Assembly: GCA_943326015.2 (NCBI GenBank)
Contig: CALPRQ020000015.1
Coordinates: 1-64,000, forward strand
Source: Chitinophaga pinensis
GTDB lineage: Bacteria > Pseudomonadota > Gammaproteobacteria > Burkholderiales > Burkholderiaceae_C
Direction: 5' to 3'
Length of the DNA stretch: 64,000 nucleotides
Shown: piece after piece, positions 32,895 to 42,437 of the stretch
How the letters are laid out: every line of letters begins with the position of its first letter
How positions within the stretch are numbered: position 1 is the stretch's first letter
Notes under the pieces: generated by a model
The model's database searches: none
Told to the model about the DNA's origin: nothing
The model's input: only the letters and a program-made list of their open reading frames with translations
Made by a program: the position numbers and the translations under genes

Positions 32895-33749
32895 ATGGCT
32901 TCTTATATCAACACCAACCTGTCGTCGCTGCAAGCTCAACGTAGCCTCGGCACCGCGCAAACGGCAATGAACACCTCGGTTCAGCGCCTGTCTTCGGGCC
33001 TGCGCGTCAACGGCGCCAAGGACGACGCCGCCGGCTTGGCCATCGCCACCGGCATGGACAAGACCGTGCGCGGTCAGAGCGTTGCAATGCGCAACGCCAA
33101 CGACGCGATCTCGTTCAGCCAGACCGCTGAAGGCGCGCTCGGCAAGATCGGTGACAGCCTGCAGCGCATGCGCGAGCTGGCCGTGCAGTCGTCCAACGGC
33201 ACCAACAGCGAAGACCAGCGCACTGCAATGAACACTGAGTTCAAGGAACTGCAGTCGGAAATCACCCGCGTCGTCAAGAACTCCGAATTCAACGGCATCA
33301 AGGTGCTGGGTGGCGGTTCCACGCAGACCTTCCAGATCGGTTCGAAAACCGATGTCACTGACAACCAGATCACCTTCGAAGGCAAGGATCTCACTGCTGA
33401 GACAGACATCACCAAGGTGACCGACAACGCCCAGTCCACGATCTCCGGCGCTGGAGCAACGGGTGTGAGCGCATCCCTTGCTGCGATCGATGACATCGAC
33501 AAGGCGATCACGATGGTCAGCGACCAGCAGTCCAAGCACGGCGCGCTGCAGAACCGCATGGCTTCGGTGGCCTCGACGCTGCAGGTCTCGAACGAGAACC
33601 AGACCGCCGCCCGCAGCCGCATCATGGACACCGACTTCGCTTCGGAAACCGCCAACATGGCGCGCAACCAGATTCTGCAACAGGCCAGCACCGCGATGCT
33701 CGCGCAGGCCAACCAGCTGCCCAACGGCGTGATGAAGCTGCTGGGCTGA
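32895..33749 (+). CDS. fliC: Flagellin
   Basis: A 284-aa filament subunit, exported unfolded by the flagellar type III system. It contains only the conserved N-terminal D0/D1 (SYINTNLSSLQAQRSL, QRLSSGLRVNGAKDDAAGLAIA) and C-terminal D1/D0 (QNRMASVASTLQVSNENQTAARSRIMDTDFASETANMARNQILQQASTAMLAQANQLP) with a small central part, so the surface D2/D3 domains are essentially missing. The ATG at 32895 has GGAG 7 nt upstream. It is preceded by a sigma-28 promoter and followed by a hairpin. Confidence 0.97.
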   Translation: MASYINTNLSSLQAQRSLGTAQTAMNTSVQRLSSGLRVNGAKDDAAGLAIATGMDKTVRGQSVAMRNANDAISFSQTAEGALGKIGDSLQRMRELAVQSSNGTNSEDQRTAMNTEFKELQSEITRVVKNSEFNGIKVLGGGSTQTFQIGSKTDVTDNQITFEGKDLTAETDITKVTDNAQSTISGAGATGVSASLAAIDDIDKAITMVSDQQSKHGALQNRMASVASTLQVSNENQTAARSRIMDTDFASETANMARNQILQQASTAMLAQANQLPNGVMKLLG

Positions 33750-33767
33750 TCCCGGCGCCCAGCCCGA

Positions 33768-33793
33768 GGAGCTGCCCCTTGCCGGGCCGCTCC
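33768..33793 (+). terminator. Hairpin after fliC
   Basis: GGAGC-t-GCCC-CTTGCC-GGGC-c-GCTCC, a 9-bp stem with one mismatch, 18 bp past the fliC stop, followed by TTCCCTCCC rather than a clean U-run. It would reduce read-through so that fliC is far more abundant than flaG-fliD-fliS, or it may protect the fliC mRNA end. Confidence 0.55.
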
Positions 33794-33867
33794 TTCCCTC
33801 CCGCGCCCAGGACCGGTTCCTCGGCGCGGTTCGCGCGCTGTATCAGCGCTAAAAGCAGGGTCATACC

Positions 33868-34290
33868 ATGTCCATTTCCCCTATCAGCTCAGGCACGACG
33901 GGTCAAGGCTTCATGACTGGGGCGCCCGTGGCGACATCAGTCGCTGCCAGCGAGCGCCCCGAAGCCCCCGTGCCGGCCACCAAGACCGACCTCGTGGCGC
34001 GCGCAGCCGCTCCCGCCGCCGAAAGCAGCAAGACCGAGGACAAGGCGAAAGATGATCGGGCCAAGGCGGAGGAGCTCAAGCGCGCGATCGAGAAACTCAA
34101 CGAGCACCTCAAACCGATCAACGAATCGGTGCGGTTCAAGGTCGATAACGACAGCGGCAAGGTCGTGATCGCCGTCGTCGACACCGAAACCGACACCGTG
34201 CTGCGTCAGATCCCGAGCAAGGAAGCGCTCGAGATGAGCCGCTCGACCCCCAGCAGACAGCAAGGTCTGCTGATCAATACCCAGGCCTGA
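33868..34290 (+). CDS. flaG: FlaG family protein
   Basis: A 140-aa protein implicated in filament length or cap function. The C-terminal FlaG domain reads AIEKLNEHLKPINESVRFKVDNDSGKVVIAVVDTETDTVLRQIPSKEALEMS. The first 65 residues are Ala/Pro/Ser/Lys-rich and low in complexity, as an export-competent N-terminus would be. It lies between fliC and fliD. Confidence 0.9.
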   Translation: MSISPISSGTTGQGFMTGAPVATSVAASERPEAPVPATKTDLVARAAAPAAESSKTEDKAKDDRAKAEELKRAIEKLNEHLKPINESVRFKVDNDSGKVVIAVVDTETDTVLRQIPSKEALEMSRSTPSRQQGLLINTQA

Positions 34291-34318
34291 GCGCCCCACC
34301 CTTTCAGAGGCCAGCACC

Positions 34319-36328
34319 ATGGGACTTTCTTCCGCCGGCATAGGCTCGGGACTGGATGTCACCAGCATCGTGACGCAGTTGATGGCGGTCGAGAAAAAGC
34401 CGCTGACCGCGCTGACGACCAAGCAAACCAACTACCAGTCGCAGCTGACCGCGTTCGGCACGGTCAAGAGTGGCATCGCCACCTTCCAGACCACGCTCCA
34501 GAAGCTCAGCGAGGCGCAGAACCTGCAAGTGGTCAAGGCGACTGCGGGCGATACCGCCGTGCTCGACGCCAGCGGTGGCAGCGGCGTGGTGCCAGGCGAC
34601 TATGCAATCGAGGTCACGCAGCTGGCGCAGGCACAGAAACTTGCGACGGCAGGCCAGACCAATCCCCAGACCGTGATCGGCACCGGTACGCTGAGCTTCG
34701 ACTTCGGCACCATCAGCGGCGGCACGCTGACCGACGGTCAGTACAGCGGCGCGGGCTTTGCCAGCAGCGGCGCGGGCAGCAAGACCGTCACGATCGACAG
34801 CGGCCACAACACGCTCAACGGCATCCGCGACGCGATCAATGCCGCCGGCATCGGTGTCAAGGCCACCATCGTCAACGACGGCAGCAACACGCCCTACCGG
34901 CTGGCACTCAGCAACAGCCAGACCGGCGAAGCCAGCAGCATGAAGATCTCGGTCAGCGGTGACGCGGCGCTGGGCAGCCTGCTCAACCATGACCCGGCCG
35001 GCAGCCAGGCGCTGACGCAGACGGTCGCGGCACAAAACGCCAAGCTCAAGGTCGACGGCCTGGCCATCAGCAAGGCCAGCAACAGCTTCAGCGACGTGGT
35101 GCCGGGCGTGACGCTGACGCTCAAGAAAACCAATGCCGGCAGCCCGACCAATCTGGCGGTGACGCGCGACACCGACGCCGTCAAGGCCAACATGCAGGAA
35201 TTCGTCGACGGCTACAACAAGCTGACTGCCTCGTTGAAAAGCCTGACCAGCTATGACATGACCAGCAAGAAGGGGGCTGCGCTATACGGTGACTCATCGG
35301 TGCGCGCCATGCTGGGCCAGTTGCGCGGCATCGTCACCGGCACGGTCACGGGCGGTGCGAGCAGCCTGACGCGGCTGAGCGACGCCGGAGTGTCATTCCA
35401 GGCTGACGGCACGCTCAAGCTCGACAGCAGCAAGCTGCAGAAGGTCATCGACACCCAGTTCGACCAGTTGCCGGGCCTGTTCGCGGCCAGCGGCGGCAGC
35501 AGCGACAGCCAGGTCAGCTATGTCAGCGCTACCGCCAAGACCCAATCCGGCAGCTATGCGCTGGACGTCAGCCAGCTCGCGACCCAGGGCAGCCATGCCG
35601 GCTGGGCGGCGGCCAGCCTGGACTATGCGGCGCCCAACAACGCCTTGCAGGTTTCGCTCGACGGACTGAGCGCCAGCGTCAGCCTGCGCGACGGCAGCTA
35701 TGCCTCGACCAGCGAGCTGGTCAGCGACTTGCAGGCCAGCATCAACGGCAACACGACCTTTGCCCAGGCCGGCTCGGCCGTGACGGTCAGCGCCGACGCG
35801 GGCGGCGTGCTCAATCTGATCTCCAACCGCTACGGCTCGAGCTCCAGCATCAGCCTGGGCGGCGCGGCCGCCAGCCGGTTGCTGGGCGGCCGCGGCACTG
35901 CCAGCAGCGGCCAGGCTCTGATCGGCACGATCAACGGCGTGGCCGCGACCAGCGCGGGCCAGACGCTGACCGGCGCCAGCGGCAACGCGGCCGAGGGCCT
36001 GAAGGTCTCGGTCAGCAGTGGCGCCACCGGTGTGCGCGGCAATGTGCAGTACAGCCAGGGATTTGCCTTCCAGCTCGATCAATTGGCGAGCGACTTCCTG
36101 GGTGAAAATGGAACCATCTCCACGCGCACCGACGGTATCAACAGCGCGCTCAAGAAACTCGACAACGACAAACTCAATATCGAGGCCCGCCTGAGCCGGA
36201 TCCAGAAGCAGTACCAGGACCAGTTCACCAAGCTGGACACGACGATGAGCAGCATGAACTCGACCAGCACCTACCTGACCGGCCAGCTGACCGCGCTGGC
36301 CAACAACGTCAACAGCAACAAGAACTAA
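34319..36328 (+). CDS. fliD: Flagellar filament cap protein FliD (HAP2)
   Basis: A 669-aa capping protein that folds flagellin at the filament tip. The N-terminus GLSSAGIGSGLDVTSIVTQLMAVEKKPLTAL and C-terminal coiled coil (LDNDKLNIEARLSRIQKQYQDQFTKLDTTMSSMNSTSTYLTGQL) are diagnostic. It is longer than E. coli FliD (about 468 aa), with Ser/Gly/Ala-rich central domains that include two hook_IN-like repeats (around residues 160-200 and 400-440). It is the start of fliD-fliS-fliT. Confidence 0.95.
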   Translation: MGLSSAGIGSGLDVTSIVTQLMAVEKKPLTALTTKQTNYQSQLTAFGTVKSGIATFQTTLQKLSEAQNLQVVKATAGDTAVLDASGGSGVVPGDYAIEVTQLAQAQKLATAGQTNPQTVIGTGTLSFDFGTISGGTLTDGQYSGAGFASSGAGSKTVTIDSGHNTLNGIRDAINAAGIGVKATIVNDGSNTPYRLALSNSQTGEASSMKISVSGDAALGSLLNHDPAGSQALTQTVAAQNAKLKVDGLAISKASNSFSDVVPGVTLTLKKTNAGSPTNLAVTRDTDAVKANMQEFVDGYNKLTASLKSLTSYDMTSKKGAALYGDSSVRAMLGQLRGIVTGTVTGGASSLTRLSDAGVSFQADGTLKLDSSKLQKVIDTQFDQLPGLFAASGGSSDSQVSYVSATAKTQSGSYALDVSQLATQGSHAGWAAASLDYAAPNNALQVSLDGLSASVSLRDGSYASTSELVSDLQASINGNTTFAQAGSAVTVSADAGGVLNLISNRYGSSSSISLGGAAASRLLGGRGTASSGQALIGTINGVAATSAGQTLTGASGNAAEGLKVSVSSGATGVRGNVQYSQGFAFQLDQLASDFLGENGTISTRTDGINSALKKLDNDKLNIEARLSRIQKQYQDQFTKLDTTMSSMNSTSTYLTGQLTALANNVNSNKN

Positions 36329-36352
36329 AGCTAAACGCTAGGCAAGGACACC

Positions 36353-36799
36353 ATGTTTGGATCGAATCGATCGGCCGCCAAGGCCTATGCCAGGGTAGGA
36401 CTGGAGACCGGCGTGACGGCAGCCAGCCCGCACAAGCTGATCGGCATGCTGTTCGACGGTGCGATGATTGCCATCCTGCGGGCACAAAACCACATGCAAG
36501 CCGGTCAGATCACGGAAAAGGGCGAGGCCATCTCCAAGGCCATCAGCATCATCGACAGCGGACTGCACGCCAGCCTGAACCTGGAGGCCGGCGGCGAGGT
36601 GGCGCAAAACCTCGACGCGCTCTATGGCTACATGACGCAGCAACTGACGCAGGCGCACCTCAGGAATGACCTGGCGCTGCTGCAGGAAGTCCACGGCCTG
36701 CTGGGCGATCTGAAGTCGGCCTGGGACGCGATCGACCCGCAGGCCGCCGCGCGCGCCGAGGTCGGTGCGCGCCAGACCTTCGCCAGCGTGAAGGCCTGA
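36353..36799 (+). CDS. fliS: Flagellin export chaperone FliS
   Basis: A 148-aa four-helix chaperone that binds the C-terminus of flagellin. AYARVGLETGVTAASPHKLIGMLFDGAMIAILRAQ and AISKAISIIDSGLHASLNLEAGGEVAQNLDALYGYMTQQL match the family. It follows fliD by 24 bp and precedes fliT by 2 bp. Confidence 0.96.
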   Translation: MFGSNRSAAKAYARVGLETGVTAASPHKLIGMLFDGAMIAILRAQNHMQAGQITEKGEAISKAISIIDSGLHASLNLEAGGEVAQNLDALYGYMTQQLTQAHLRNDLALLQEVHGLLGDLKSAWDAIDPQAAARAEVGARQTFASVKA

Positions 36800-36801
36800 C
36801 C

Positions 36802-37137
36802 ATGCTGGATGCCGAACAGGTGCTGGACATTTACGAGAACGTCTCCTGTCTGACGCGCCAGATGCTGGTGGCCGCGCAGGCTTCGGACTGGGACCAGTTG
36901 TCCGAGCTGGAATCGCGCTGCGCGCACGAAGTGGGTCTGCTGCGCAGCAACGGGCAGGCTCCAACGTCGGGCCTGAGCGCCGAACTGCGCGAGCGCAAGG
37001 TGCGGATCCTGCGTCAGATCCTGGATGACGATCGGGCCATCCGCGACATCACCCAGCCCTGGCTGCAACGCCTGCAGGGCCTGATCCACAACACAGGCCA
37101 GCAGCGCAAGCTCAAGCAAGCCTACGGCGGCTTCTGA
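36802..37137 (+). CDS. fliT: FliT-like flagellar export chaperone
   Basis: A 111-aa helical protein, the expected size of FliT, the FliD chaperone. YENVSCLTRQMLVAAQASDWDQLSELESRCAHEVGLLR is the conserved part. In enterobacteria FliT also restrains FlhDC; whether it does here is unknown. Position directly after fliS supports the call. Sequence conservation in this family is low. Confidence 0.82.
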   Translation: MLDAEQVLDIYENVSCLTRQMLVAAQASDWDQLSELESRCAHEVGLLRSNGQAPTSGLSAELRERKVRILRQILDDDRAIRDITQPWLQRLQGLIHNTGQQRKLKQAYGGF

Positions 37138-37157
37138 GCCCCTGAGCGCGCACTGGC

Positions 37158-38147
37158 ATGGCATTCCGGCTGGATTCGGTTCCCGCATCCCCCGTCCCGG
37201 CCGTCAGCACCTTGCGTGCGACGACCGTGCTGGCCGATCCGAGCCAGGACGGCACCGCCCGGCTGGAACAGGTCGAGATCGGGCGCGCGCTGCAGGGTCG
37301 GGTGCAAGGCGCATTCGCGGACGGCAGCGTGCTGGTGCGCCTGGGCGACACGGCATCGCAGCAGCGCCCGCTCGAGTTGCGCCTGCAGCTGCCGGCGGGT
37401 TTTACCGTGGGTGACTCGCTCGAACTGACGCTGCTGACGCGCGAACCGCACCTGACCTTCGGCCTGCAGAATCGCAGCGGCTCGGTACAGACCCATTTCA
37501 GTTCCGCCGGTCGACTGATCGGCCAGTTGCTGCAGCCTGAAGTGGGCCAGCCAGCGCGCCCGCTGCAGGGCCGCGCACCGCTGCTGGCCGCGCCCGGCAC
37601 TGACCCGCAGCAGTTGCCGCAGCTGGCACAGAATCTGCAGCAGTCGCTGGAGCACAGCGGACTGTTCTACGAGTCCCACCTCGCGCAATGGGGCCGGGGC
37701 GAGCGCACACTGGAACAGATCCGGCAGGAGCCACAGAACCAGGCCACCGGCGATGCCGCCGCGTTGCGACTGCTGCCGCAGCAGCTCGACACGCTGGAGC
37801 AGCGCCGCCTGGTCTGGCAGGGCGAGCTCTGGCCCGGTCAGCCGCTGCAATGGGAGCTGGTGCAGGAACAGAATCCAGGCCAGCAGCAGCATCAGGCCGG
37901 CCAGCCGCCAGCCGCCTGGGAGACGGTGCTGAAGCTGGAACTGCCGCACCTCGGCCTGGTCAGCGCCAGCATCCGCTTGCGGGGTGAACAGGCCCAGGTG
38001 CGCTTGCGCGTCGCGGACGCAGCGGCCGCGACGGCGCTGTGGGCCGACCAGAATGGCCTGGACAATGCGCTGGCGGCGGCCGGCACGATGCTCGGGGGTT
38101 TCCTGGTGCAGCGCGAGGAGGTCACAGCCTATGCCCCTCAAGCCTGA
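37158..38147 (+). CDS. FliK-like protein (second hook-length-control-type gene)
   Basis: A 329-aa protein with a Gln/Ala/Pro-rich middle and a C-terminal domain (ETVLKLELPHLGLVSASIRLRGEQAQVRLRVADAAAATAL) resembling the Flg_hook domain of FliK. A bona fide fliK lies at 44298-45602 in the fliF-R operon, so this is a paralogue. It ends 17 bp inside fhlB, a substrate-switch-like gene, which suggests a joint role in export control. Function unproven. Confidence 0.7.
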   Translation: MAFRLDSVPASPVPAVSTLRATTVLADPSQDGTARLEQVEIGRALQGRVQGAFADGSVLVRLGDTASQQRPLELRLQLPAGFTVGDSLELTLLTREPHLTFGLQNRSGSVQTHFSSAGRLIGQLLQPEVGQPARPLQGRAPLLAAPGTDPQQLPQLAQNLQQSLEHSGLFYESHLAQWGRGERTLEQIRQEPQNQATGDAAALRLLPQQLDTLEQRRLVWQGELWPGQPLQWELVQEQNPGQQQHQAGQPPAAWETVLKLELPHLGLVSASIRLRGEQAQVRLRVADAAAATALWADQNGLDNALAAAGTMLGGFLVQREEVTAYAPQA

Positions 38148-38433
38148 AGCCATGCGCCAGGCGGTTGCCCTGGCCTACCAGGGCGGCAAGGCACCCAAGG
38201 TCGTGGCCACGGGCAAGGGCGCCGTGGCCGACAGCATCGTCGCGCTGGCGCGCGAGCACGGGGTCTATGTGCATGAGTCGCGCGAGCTCGTCGCGCTGCT
38301 GATGGAGGTCGAGCTCGACCGCGAGGTGCCGCCGCAGCTGTACCGGGTGGTGGCGGAACTGCTGGCCTGGCTGTACCGGATCGAGGCCGCGCTGCCACCC
38401 TCGAAAAAACCTGCAACCCAGCGACCCGGTTGA
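38131..38433 (+). CDS. fhlB: FlhB C-terminal-domain homologue (FhlB)
   Basis: A 100-aa protein equal to the cytoplasmic autocleaved part of FlhB: AVALAYQGGKAPKVVATGKGAVADSIVALAREHGVYVHESRELVALLMEVELDREVPPQLYRVVAELLAWLYRIE. It lacks the membrane part and the NPTH cleavage loop, starting where FlhB-CC begins. FlhB-CC sets substrate specificity with FliK, and the gene overlaps the FliK-like gene by 17 bp. The true flhB is not in the window. Confidence 0.82.
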   Translation: MPLKPEAMRQAVALAYQGGKAPKVVATGKGAVADSIVALAREHGVYVHESRELVALLMEVELDREVPPQLYRVVAELLAWLYRIEAALPPSKKPATQRPG

Positions 38434-38464
38434 ACCGGCCTGGCACCAGGCCGGCCGGCACCAG

Positions 38465-38821
38465 TCAGACCTGCATGTTCATGATGTCCTGGTAGGCCGA
38501 CACCAGCTTGTTGCGCACCTGCACCGTGGCCTGGACCGCGATGCCGGCTTTCTGGCTGGCGACCATCAGGTCGGACAGATGCACGCTGTCATCGCCCAAG
38601 GCAAAGCGCTTGCCGAGCTGGTCGGAATGCTGCTGCATGGCATTGACCTGGTCGAGCTGGGTCTTGAGCGCCTTGGCGAAATCGGGTTTTTCGGCCGAGG
38701 TTGCACCCCCGGCGGCCTGGGCCGCGGTCGCGGCGGCTTCCTGCGGTGCCTGCATGCGTGCGACGGCAGCGCGCAACTGGGCGGTCATGGCGGCGATCTG
38801 GCCGCTGTCAATGGCAATCAT
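38465..38821 (-). CDS. fliE: Flagellar hook-basal body complex protein FliE
   Basis: A 118-aa adaptor between MS ring and rod. The C-terminus DSVHLSDLMVASQKAGIAVQATVQVRNKLVSAYQDIMNMQV is the conserved FliE end; the N-terminus is variable and Ala-rich. The ATG at 38821 is the start that gives a normal length. It is transcribed away from fliF, with 197 bp between them. Confidence 0.94.
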   Translation of the reverse strand: MIAIDSGQIAAMTAQLRAAVARMQAPQEAAATAAQAAGGATSAEKPDFAKALKTQLDQVNAMQQHSDQLGKRFALGDDSVHLSDLMVASQKAGIAVQATVQVRNKLVSAYQDIMNMQV

Positions 38822-39018
38822 GCCCCAAAGATAACACAGGCCAGGACCAGAGGCCGGACCAAGCAGGGGGCGATTTACTGATCTGTTCGCGCAAACAAGC
38901 ACTTGAAAAACCACGACAATATCATGGCTCCAGCCTTGTCCTGGTTTTGAATGTCCTGACTGTTTCGTGCGCTACCACCGATTGACCCCTCCTGGCCGCC
39001 CTGCTGCGGCAAACCGCC

Positions 39019-40743
39019 ATGGCCACAGCAATTGAATCCGCGCCCAAGGCCAGTGGCCTGACCGCTTTTTTCCAGAGCCCGCAAGGCCGCTACCTGGCGC
39101 TGGGCGCGGGCATGGCACTGGTGCTCAGCATCATGGCTTCCATCTGGATGTGGAACCAGAAGCCCGACTACCGGGTGCTGGTGAGCAATTTCTCGGACCG
39201 CGACGGCGGCGCGATGATTGCCGCCTTGCAGACGATGAACGTGCCCTATCGCTTCGCGGAGGGTGGCGGCGCGATCCTGGTACCGGCCGAACAGGTCCAC
39301 GACGCGCGACTCAAGCTGGCCGCGCAAGGCCTGCCCAAGGGCGGCAACGTCGGCTTCGAGCTGATGGAAAACCAGAAGCTGGGTTCCTCGCAATTCCTGG
39401 AACAGGTCAACTTCCAGCGCGCGCTGGAGGGCGAGCTGGCTCGTTCGATCAACTCGATCGGCGTGGTGCAGGCCGCGCGCGTACACCTGGCCATCCCCAA
39501 GCCTTCGGTGTTCGTGCGCGAGCGCCAGCAGCCGACCGCCTCGGTGCTGGTCAACCTGTATCCGGGCCGCACGCTGGACTCGCAGCAGGTATCGGCGATC
39601 GTGCACCTGATCTCGAGCAGCGTGCCCGAGCTGACCGCCAAGAACGTGACGGTGGTGGACCAGAACGGCAGCCTGCTGTCCGACCCGGACCGCCAGTCCG
39701 ATGCCAACCGGCTCGATCCGGCCCAGGTCAAGTACGTGATGGACCTGCAAGACGGTATCGTCAAGCGCATCGAGTCCATCCTGACCCCGATGGTGGGCAA
39801 CGGCAATGTGCGTGCCGAGGCCACGGCAGAGGTGGACTTCTCGCGCAGCGAACAGGCCGCCGAGAGCTTCCGCCCCAACGGCCCGCCCGAGGCAGCGGCA
39901 ATCCGCAGCCAGAGCACGAGCGAGAGCAACGGCGCGGCCAACCAGGCGACCGGACTGGTCGGTGCCGCGTCCAACCAGCCGGGCGCCGGGGCGTCCGCTG
40001 CCCCGACCACCGCAGCGGGGAACACGCAAAAAGACAGCACGACCAACTACGAGGTTGACAAGACCGTGCGCTATGTGCAGCAGCCCATGGGCGGCATCAA
40101 GCGCCTGACGGTCGCCGTGGTGGTCAACCACAAGCGCGTCATCGGTGCCGATGGCAAGGCCAGCCTGCGGGCGCTGACCGAAGAGGAAAAGCAGCAGATC
40201 ACCGATCTGGTCAAGGAGGCCATGGGCTTCAACGGCGAGCGTGGCGATTCACTCAATGTCGTCAACAGCCCGTTCGCCGAGCCACCACGCGAGGTCATTC
40301 CCGAAGAGCCGTTCTGGAAACCCTATGCCACGGCGGACAATCTCAAGCTGGCGGCCCAGTACCTGCTGTCGGCTGGCGTGCTGGCCTACCTGTTCTTCGC
40401 CGTGCTGCGACCGATGATCCGGATGCTGCCGGGCAACAAGTCCAAGGAAGAAGAGGCCAAGCGCGCAGCGGAACAAAAAGCCAAGCTGGAAGCGGAAGCA
40501 GCGCTCAAGCCAGCCGAGCAGGAGGCCAAGCAGGAGGCACTGGCGGAAGCGAAGCCGGACGCGGCGACTGCGCCCGCCGCCGCGGAAGCCACGGGAACCG
40601 CAGCGCCAGCGGCAGCGAGCTCGGGGGCCGGACCCAGAGTCAACAGCTACCAGAACAACCTGCAGATGGCCAAGGAGATGGCACTGCAGGAACCCAAGGT
40701 GGTTGCCAACGTGATCAAGAACTGGGTGAACGGCAATGAGTGA
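39019..40743 (+). CDS. fliF: Flagellar M-ring protein FliF
   Basis: A 574-aa MS-ring protein with two membrane helices (about residues 33-50 and 445-465). The periplasmic ring-building motifs include YRVLVSNFSDRDGGAMIAALQTMNVPYRF, VRVHLAIPKPSVFVRERQQPTASVLV and VTVVDQNGSLLS. A long Ala/Glu/Lys-rich cytoplasmic segment ends with NNLQMAKEMALQEPKVVANVIKNWVNG, the FliG-binding tail. It overlaps fliG by 8 bp. It heads the fliFGHIJKLMNOPQR operon. Confidence 0.97.
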   Translation: MATAIESAPKASGLTAFFQSPQGRYLALGAGMALVLSIMASIWMWNQKPDYRVLVSNFSDRDGGAMIAALQTMNVPYRFAEGGGAILVPAEQVHDARLKLAAQGLPKGGNVGFELMENQKLGSSQFLEQVNFQRALEGELARSINSIGVVQAARVHLAIPKPSVFVRERQQPTASVLVNLYPGRTLDSQQVSAIVHLISSSVPELTAKNVTVVDQNGSLLSDPDRQSDANRLDPAQVKYVMDLQDGIVKRIESILTPMVGNGNVRAEATAEVDFSRSEQAAESFRPNGPPEAAAIRSQSTSESNGAANQATGLVGAASNQPGAGASAAPTTAAGNTQKDSTTNYEVDKTVRYVQQPMGGIKRLTVAVVVNHKRVIGADGKASLRALTEEEKQQITDLVKEAMGFNGERGDSLNVVNSPFAEPPREVIPEEPFWKPYATADNLKLAAQYLLSAGVLAYLFFAVLRPMIRMLPGNKSKEEEAKRAAEQKAKLEAEAALKPAEQEAKQEALAEAKPDAATAPAAAEATGTAAPAAASSGAGPRVNSYQNNLQMAKEMALQEPKVVANVIKNWVNGNE

Positions 40744-41728
40744 AGACAGCGTACAGAAGGCGGCGGTGCTGATGCTGGCCCTGGGTCAGGACGAGGCGGC
40801 CGAGGTCATGAAGTATCTCGAACCGCGCGAGGTCCAGAAGCTGGGCACGGCCATGTCGGCCATGAAGGCGGTATCGGGCCAGATGCTGGAGGCGGTGCTG
40901 CAGGAATTCATCGACAAGACCCAGCACAACACCGAATTCGGCATCGATTCGGACGAGTACATCCGCAGCGTGCTGACCAAGGCACTGGGCGATGACAAGG
41001 CGGCCTCGCTGATCAACCGGATTCTGGTCACGCGCGACGCCAGCGGCATCGAGAGCCTGAAATGGATGGATGGCAAGTCGGTCGCCGATCTGATCCGCAA
41101 TGAACATCCACAGATCATCGCCACCATCCTGGTCCACCTGGAGCGCTACCATGCGAGCGAAGTGCTGACCGAGCTGACACCCAGGCTGCGCGACGAGGTG
41201 ATCCTGCGCATCGCGACGCTCGATGGCGTGCAGCCGGCGGCACTGAACGAGCTCAACGACGTGTTGACCAAGCTGCTGACGGGCAACGACAACCTGCGCA
41301 AGAAGGCGATGGGCGGCATCCGGACGACGGCCGAGATCATGAACTTCATGAACGGCGAGACCGAAAACAAGATCATGGCCAATCTGCGGGAGTTCGACGC
41401 CGGGCTCGCGCAGCAGGTGATGGACCAGATGTTCGTGTTCGACAACATCATGGACGTGAGCGACCGCGACATCCAGCAGATCCTGCGCGAGGTGCCTTCG
41501 GAAGCGCTGATCGTCGCGCTCAAGGGAGCCAAGGACGAGATGAAGGAAAAGTTCTTCCGCAACATGTCGCAGCGCGCGGCCGACATGATGCGCGAGGATC
41601 TGGAAGCCAAGGGCCCGGTGCGGCTGTCGGAAGTGGAAAAGCAGCAGAAGGAGATCCTGCAGATCGTGCGCCGCATGGCGGACGAAGGGCTGATCACGCT
41701 GTCCACCACGGAAGACGCCTATGTCTGA
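40736..41728 (+). CDS. fliG: Flagellar motor switch protein FliG
   Basis: A 330-aa torque-generating rotor protein. KAAVLMLALGQDEAAEVMKYLEPREVQKLG (FliF-binding N domain), IIATILVHLERYHASEVL (EHPQ region: NEHPQIIA) and the C-terminal charged torque helix (SQRAADMMREDLEAKGPVRLSEVEKQQKEI) are all present. Charged residues matching those that contact MotA are kept. It overlaps fliF and fliH. Confidence 0.98.
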   Translation: MSEDSVQKAAVLMLALGQDEAAEVMKYLEPREVQKLGTAMSAMKAVSGQMLEAVLQEFIDKTQHNTEFGIDSDEYIRSVLTKALGDDKAASLINRILVTRDASGIESLKWMDGKSVADLIRNEHPQIIATILVHLERYHASEVLTELTPRLRDEVILRIATLDGVQPAALNELNDVLTKLLTGNDNLRKKAMGGIRTTAEIMNFMNGETENKIMANLREFDAGLAQQVMDQMFVFDNIMDVSDRDIQQILREVPSEALIVALKGAKDEMKEKFFRNMSQRAADMMREDLEAKGPVRLSEVEKQQKEILQIVRRMADEGLITLSTTEDAYV

Positions 41729-42437
41729 GTTGCCCCAGCCCAGGCCGCAGACGGCCTACCAGCGCTGGGAGCTGGCCTCGCTGGCGCCAGCGTCAGCGCG
41801 CAATCCGGCCGATGAGGCCGTCGCCGCGGCCGAACAGCTCGCGCGCGAGTTGCAGGCGGCACGCGAGACCGGACTGCAGCAGGGACTGCAGCAGGGCCAG
41901 CAGCAGGGCTACCAGACCGGTTTGCGCGAGGGTCGCCTGCGCGGCTATGACGAAGGCCATGCCGAGGGGCTGGCCCAGGTGCAGGCCGACAACCTGGCGC
42001 TGCAGCAGGAGCTGACGCAGACGCTGACCCAGCTCGGGCAGCAGTTCAGCCAGGAGCTGACCCAGGCGCGCGAAGCGGTAGCCAGGCAGCTGCTGGAGCT
42101 GGCGCTGGACATGGCGCAGGCCATGCTGTGCCAGACACTGGAAGTGCAACCCGAACGGCTGCTGGGAGTGATCGAGCAGGCGCTGCAGGAACTGCCCTTG
42201 ATACGCCCGCCGGCCGTGCTGCGCCTGCATCCGCAGGACCTCGAACTGGTCAAGGCCGTGCGCGGCAGCGAACTGCAGGCGGCTGGCTGGCGCCTGCAGG
42301 CCGACGCCCAGCTCGCGCGCGGCGGCTGCCAGATCGAGACCGGCGACCAGCAGATCGATGCCAGCCTGCCGGCCCGCTGGCGGCGGCTGCAACAGTCGCT
42401 GGGACGCGACGCTGCCTGGCTGGAGCCGATGGCGTGA
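41721..42437 (+). CDS. fliH: Flagellar export stator protein FliH
   Basis: A 238-aa regulator of the FliI ATPase. A Gln/Gly-rich helix with repeated G-x3-G spacing ([34 protein letters not shown]) is the hallmark of FliH, followed by the FliI-binding C-terminal domain ([38 protein letters not shown]). It overlaps fliG by 8 bp and fliI by 4 bp (GTGA). Confidence 0.95.
   Translation: MSELPQPRPQTAYQRWELASLAPASARNPADEAVAAAEQLARELQAARETGLQQGLQQGQQQGYQTGLREGRLRGYDEGHAEGLAQVQADNLALQQELTQTLTQLGQQFSQELTQAREAVARQLLELALDMAQAMLCQTLEVQPERLLGVIEQALQELPLIRPPAVLRLHPQDLELVKAVRGSELQAAGWRLQADAQLARGGCQIETGDQQIDASLPARWRRLQQSLGRDAAWLEPMA

Noticed and set aside
38131-38433. Possibility that fhlB is a truncated flhB
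   Set aside because: It starts cleanly with its own ATG, has the length of known stand-alone FhlB proteins and sits in an intact overlap with the FliK-like gene.
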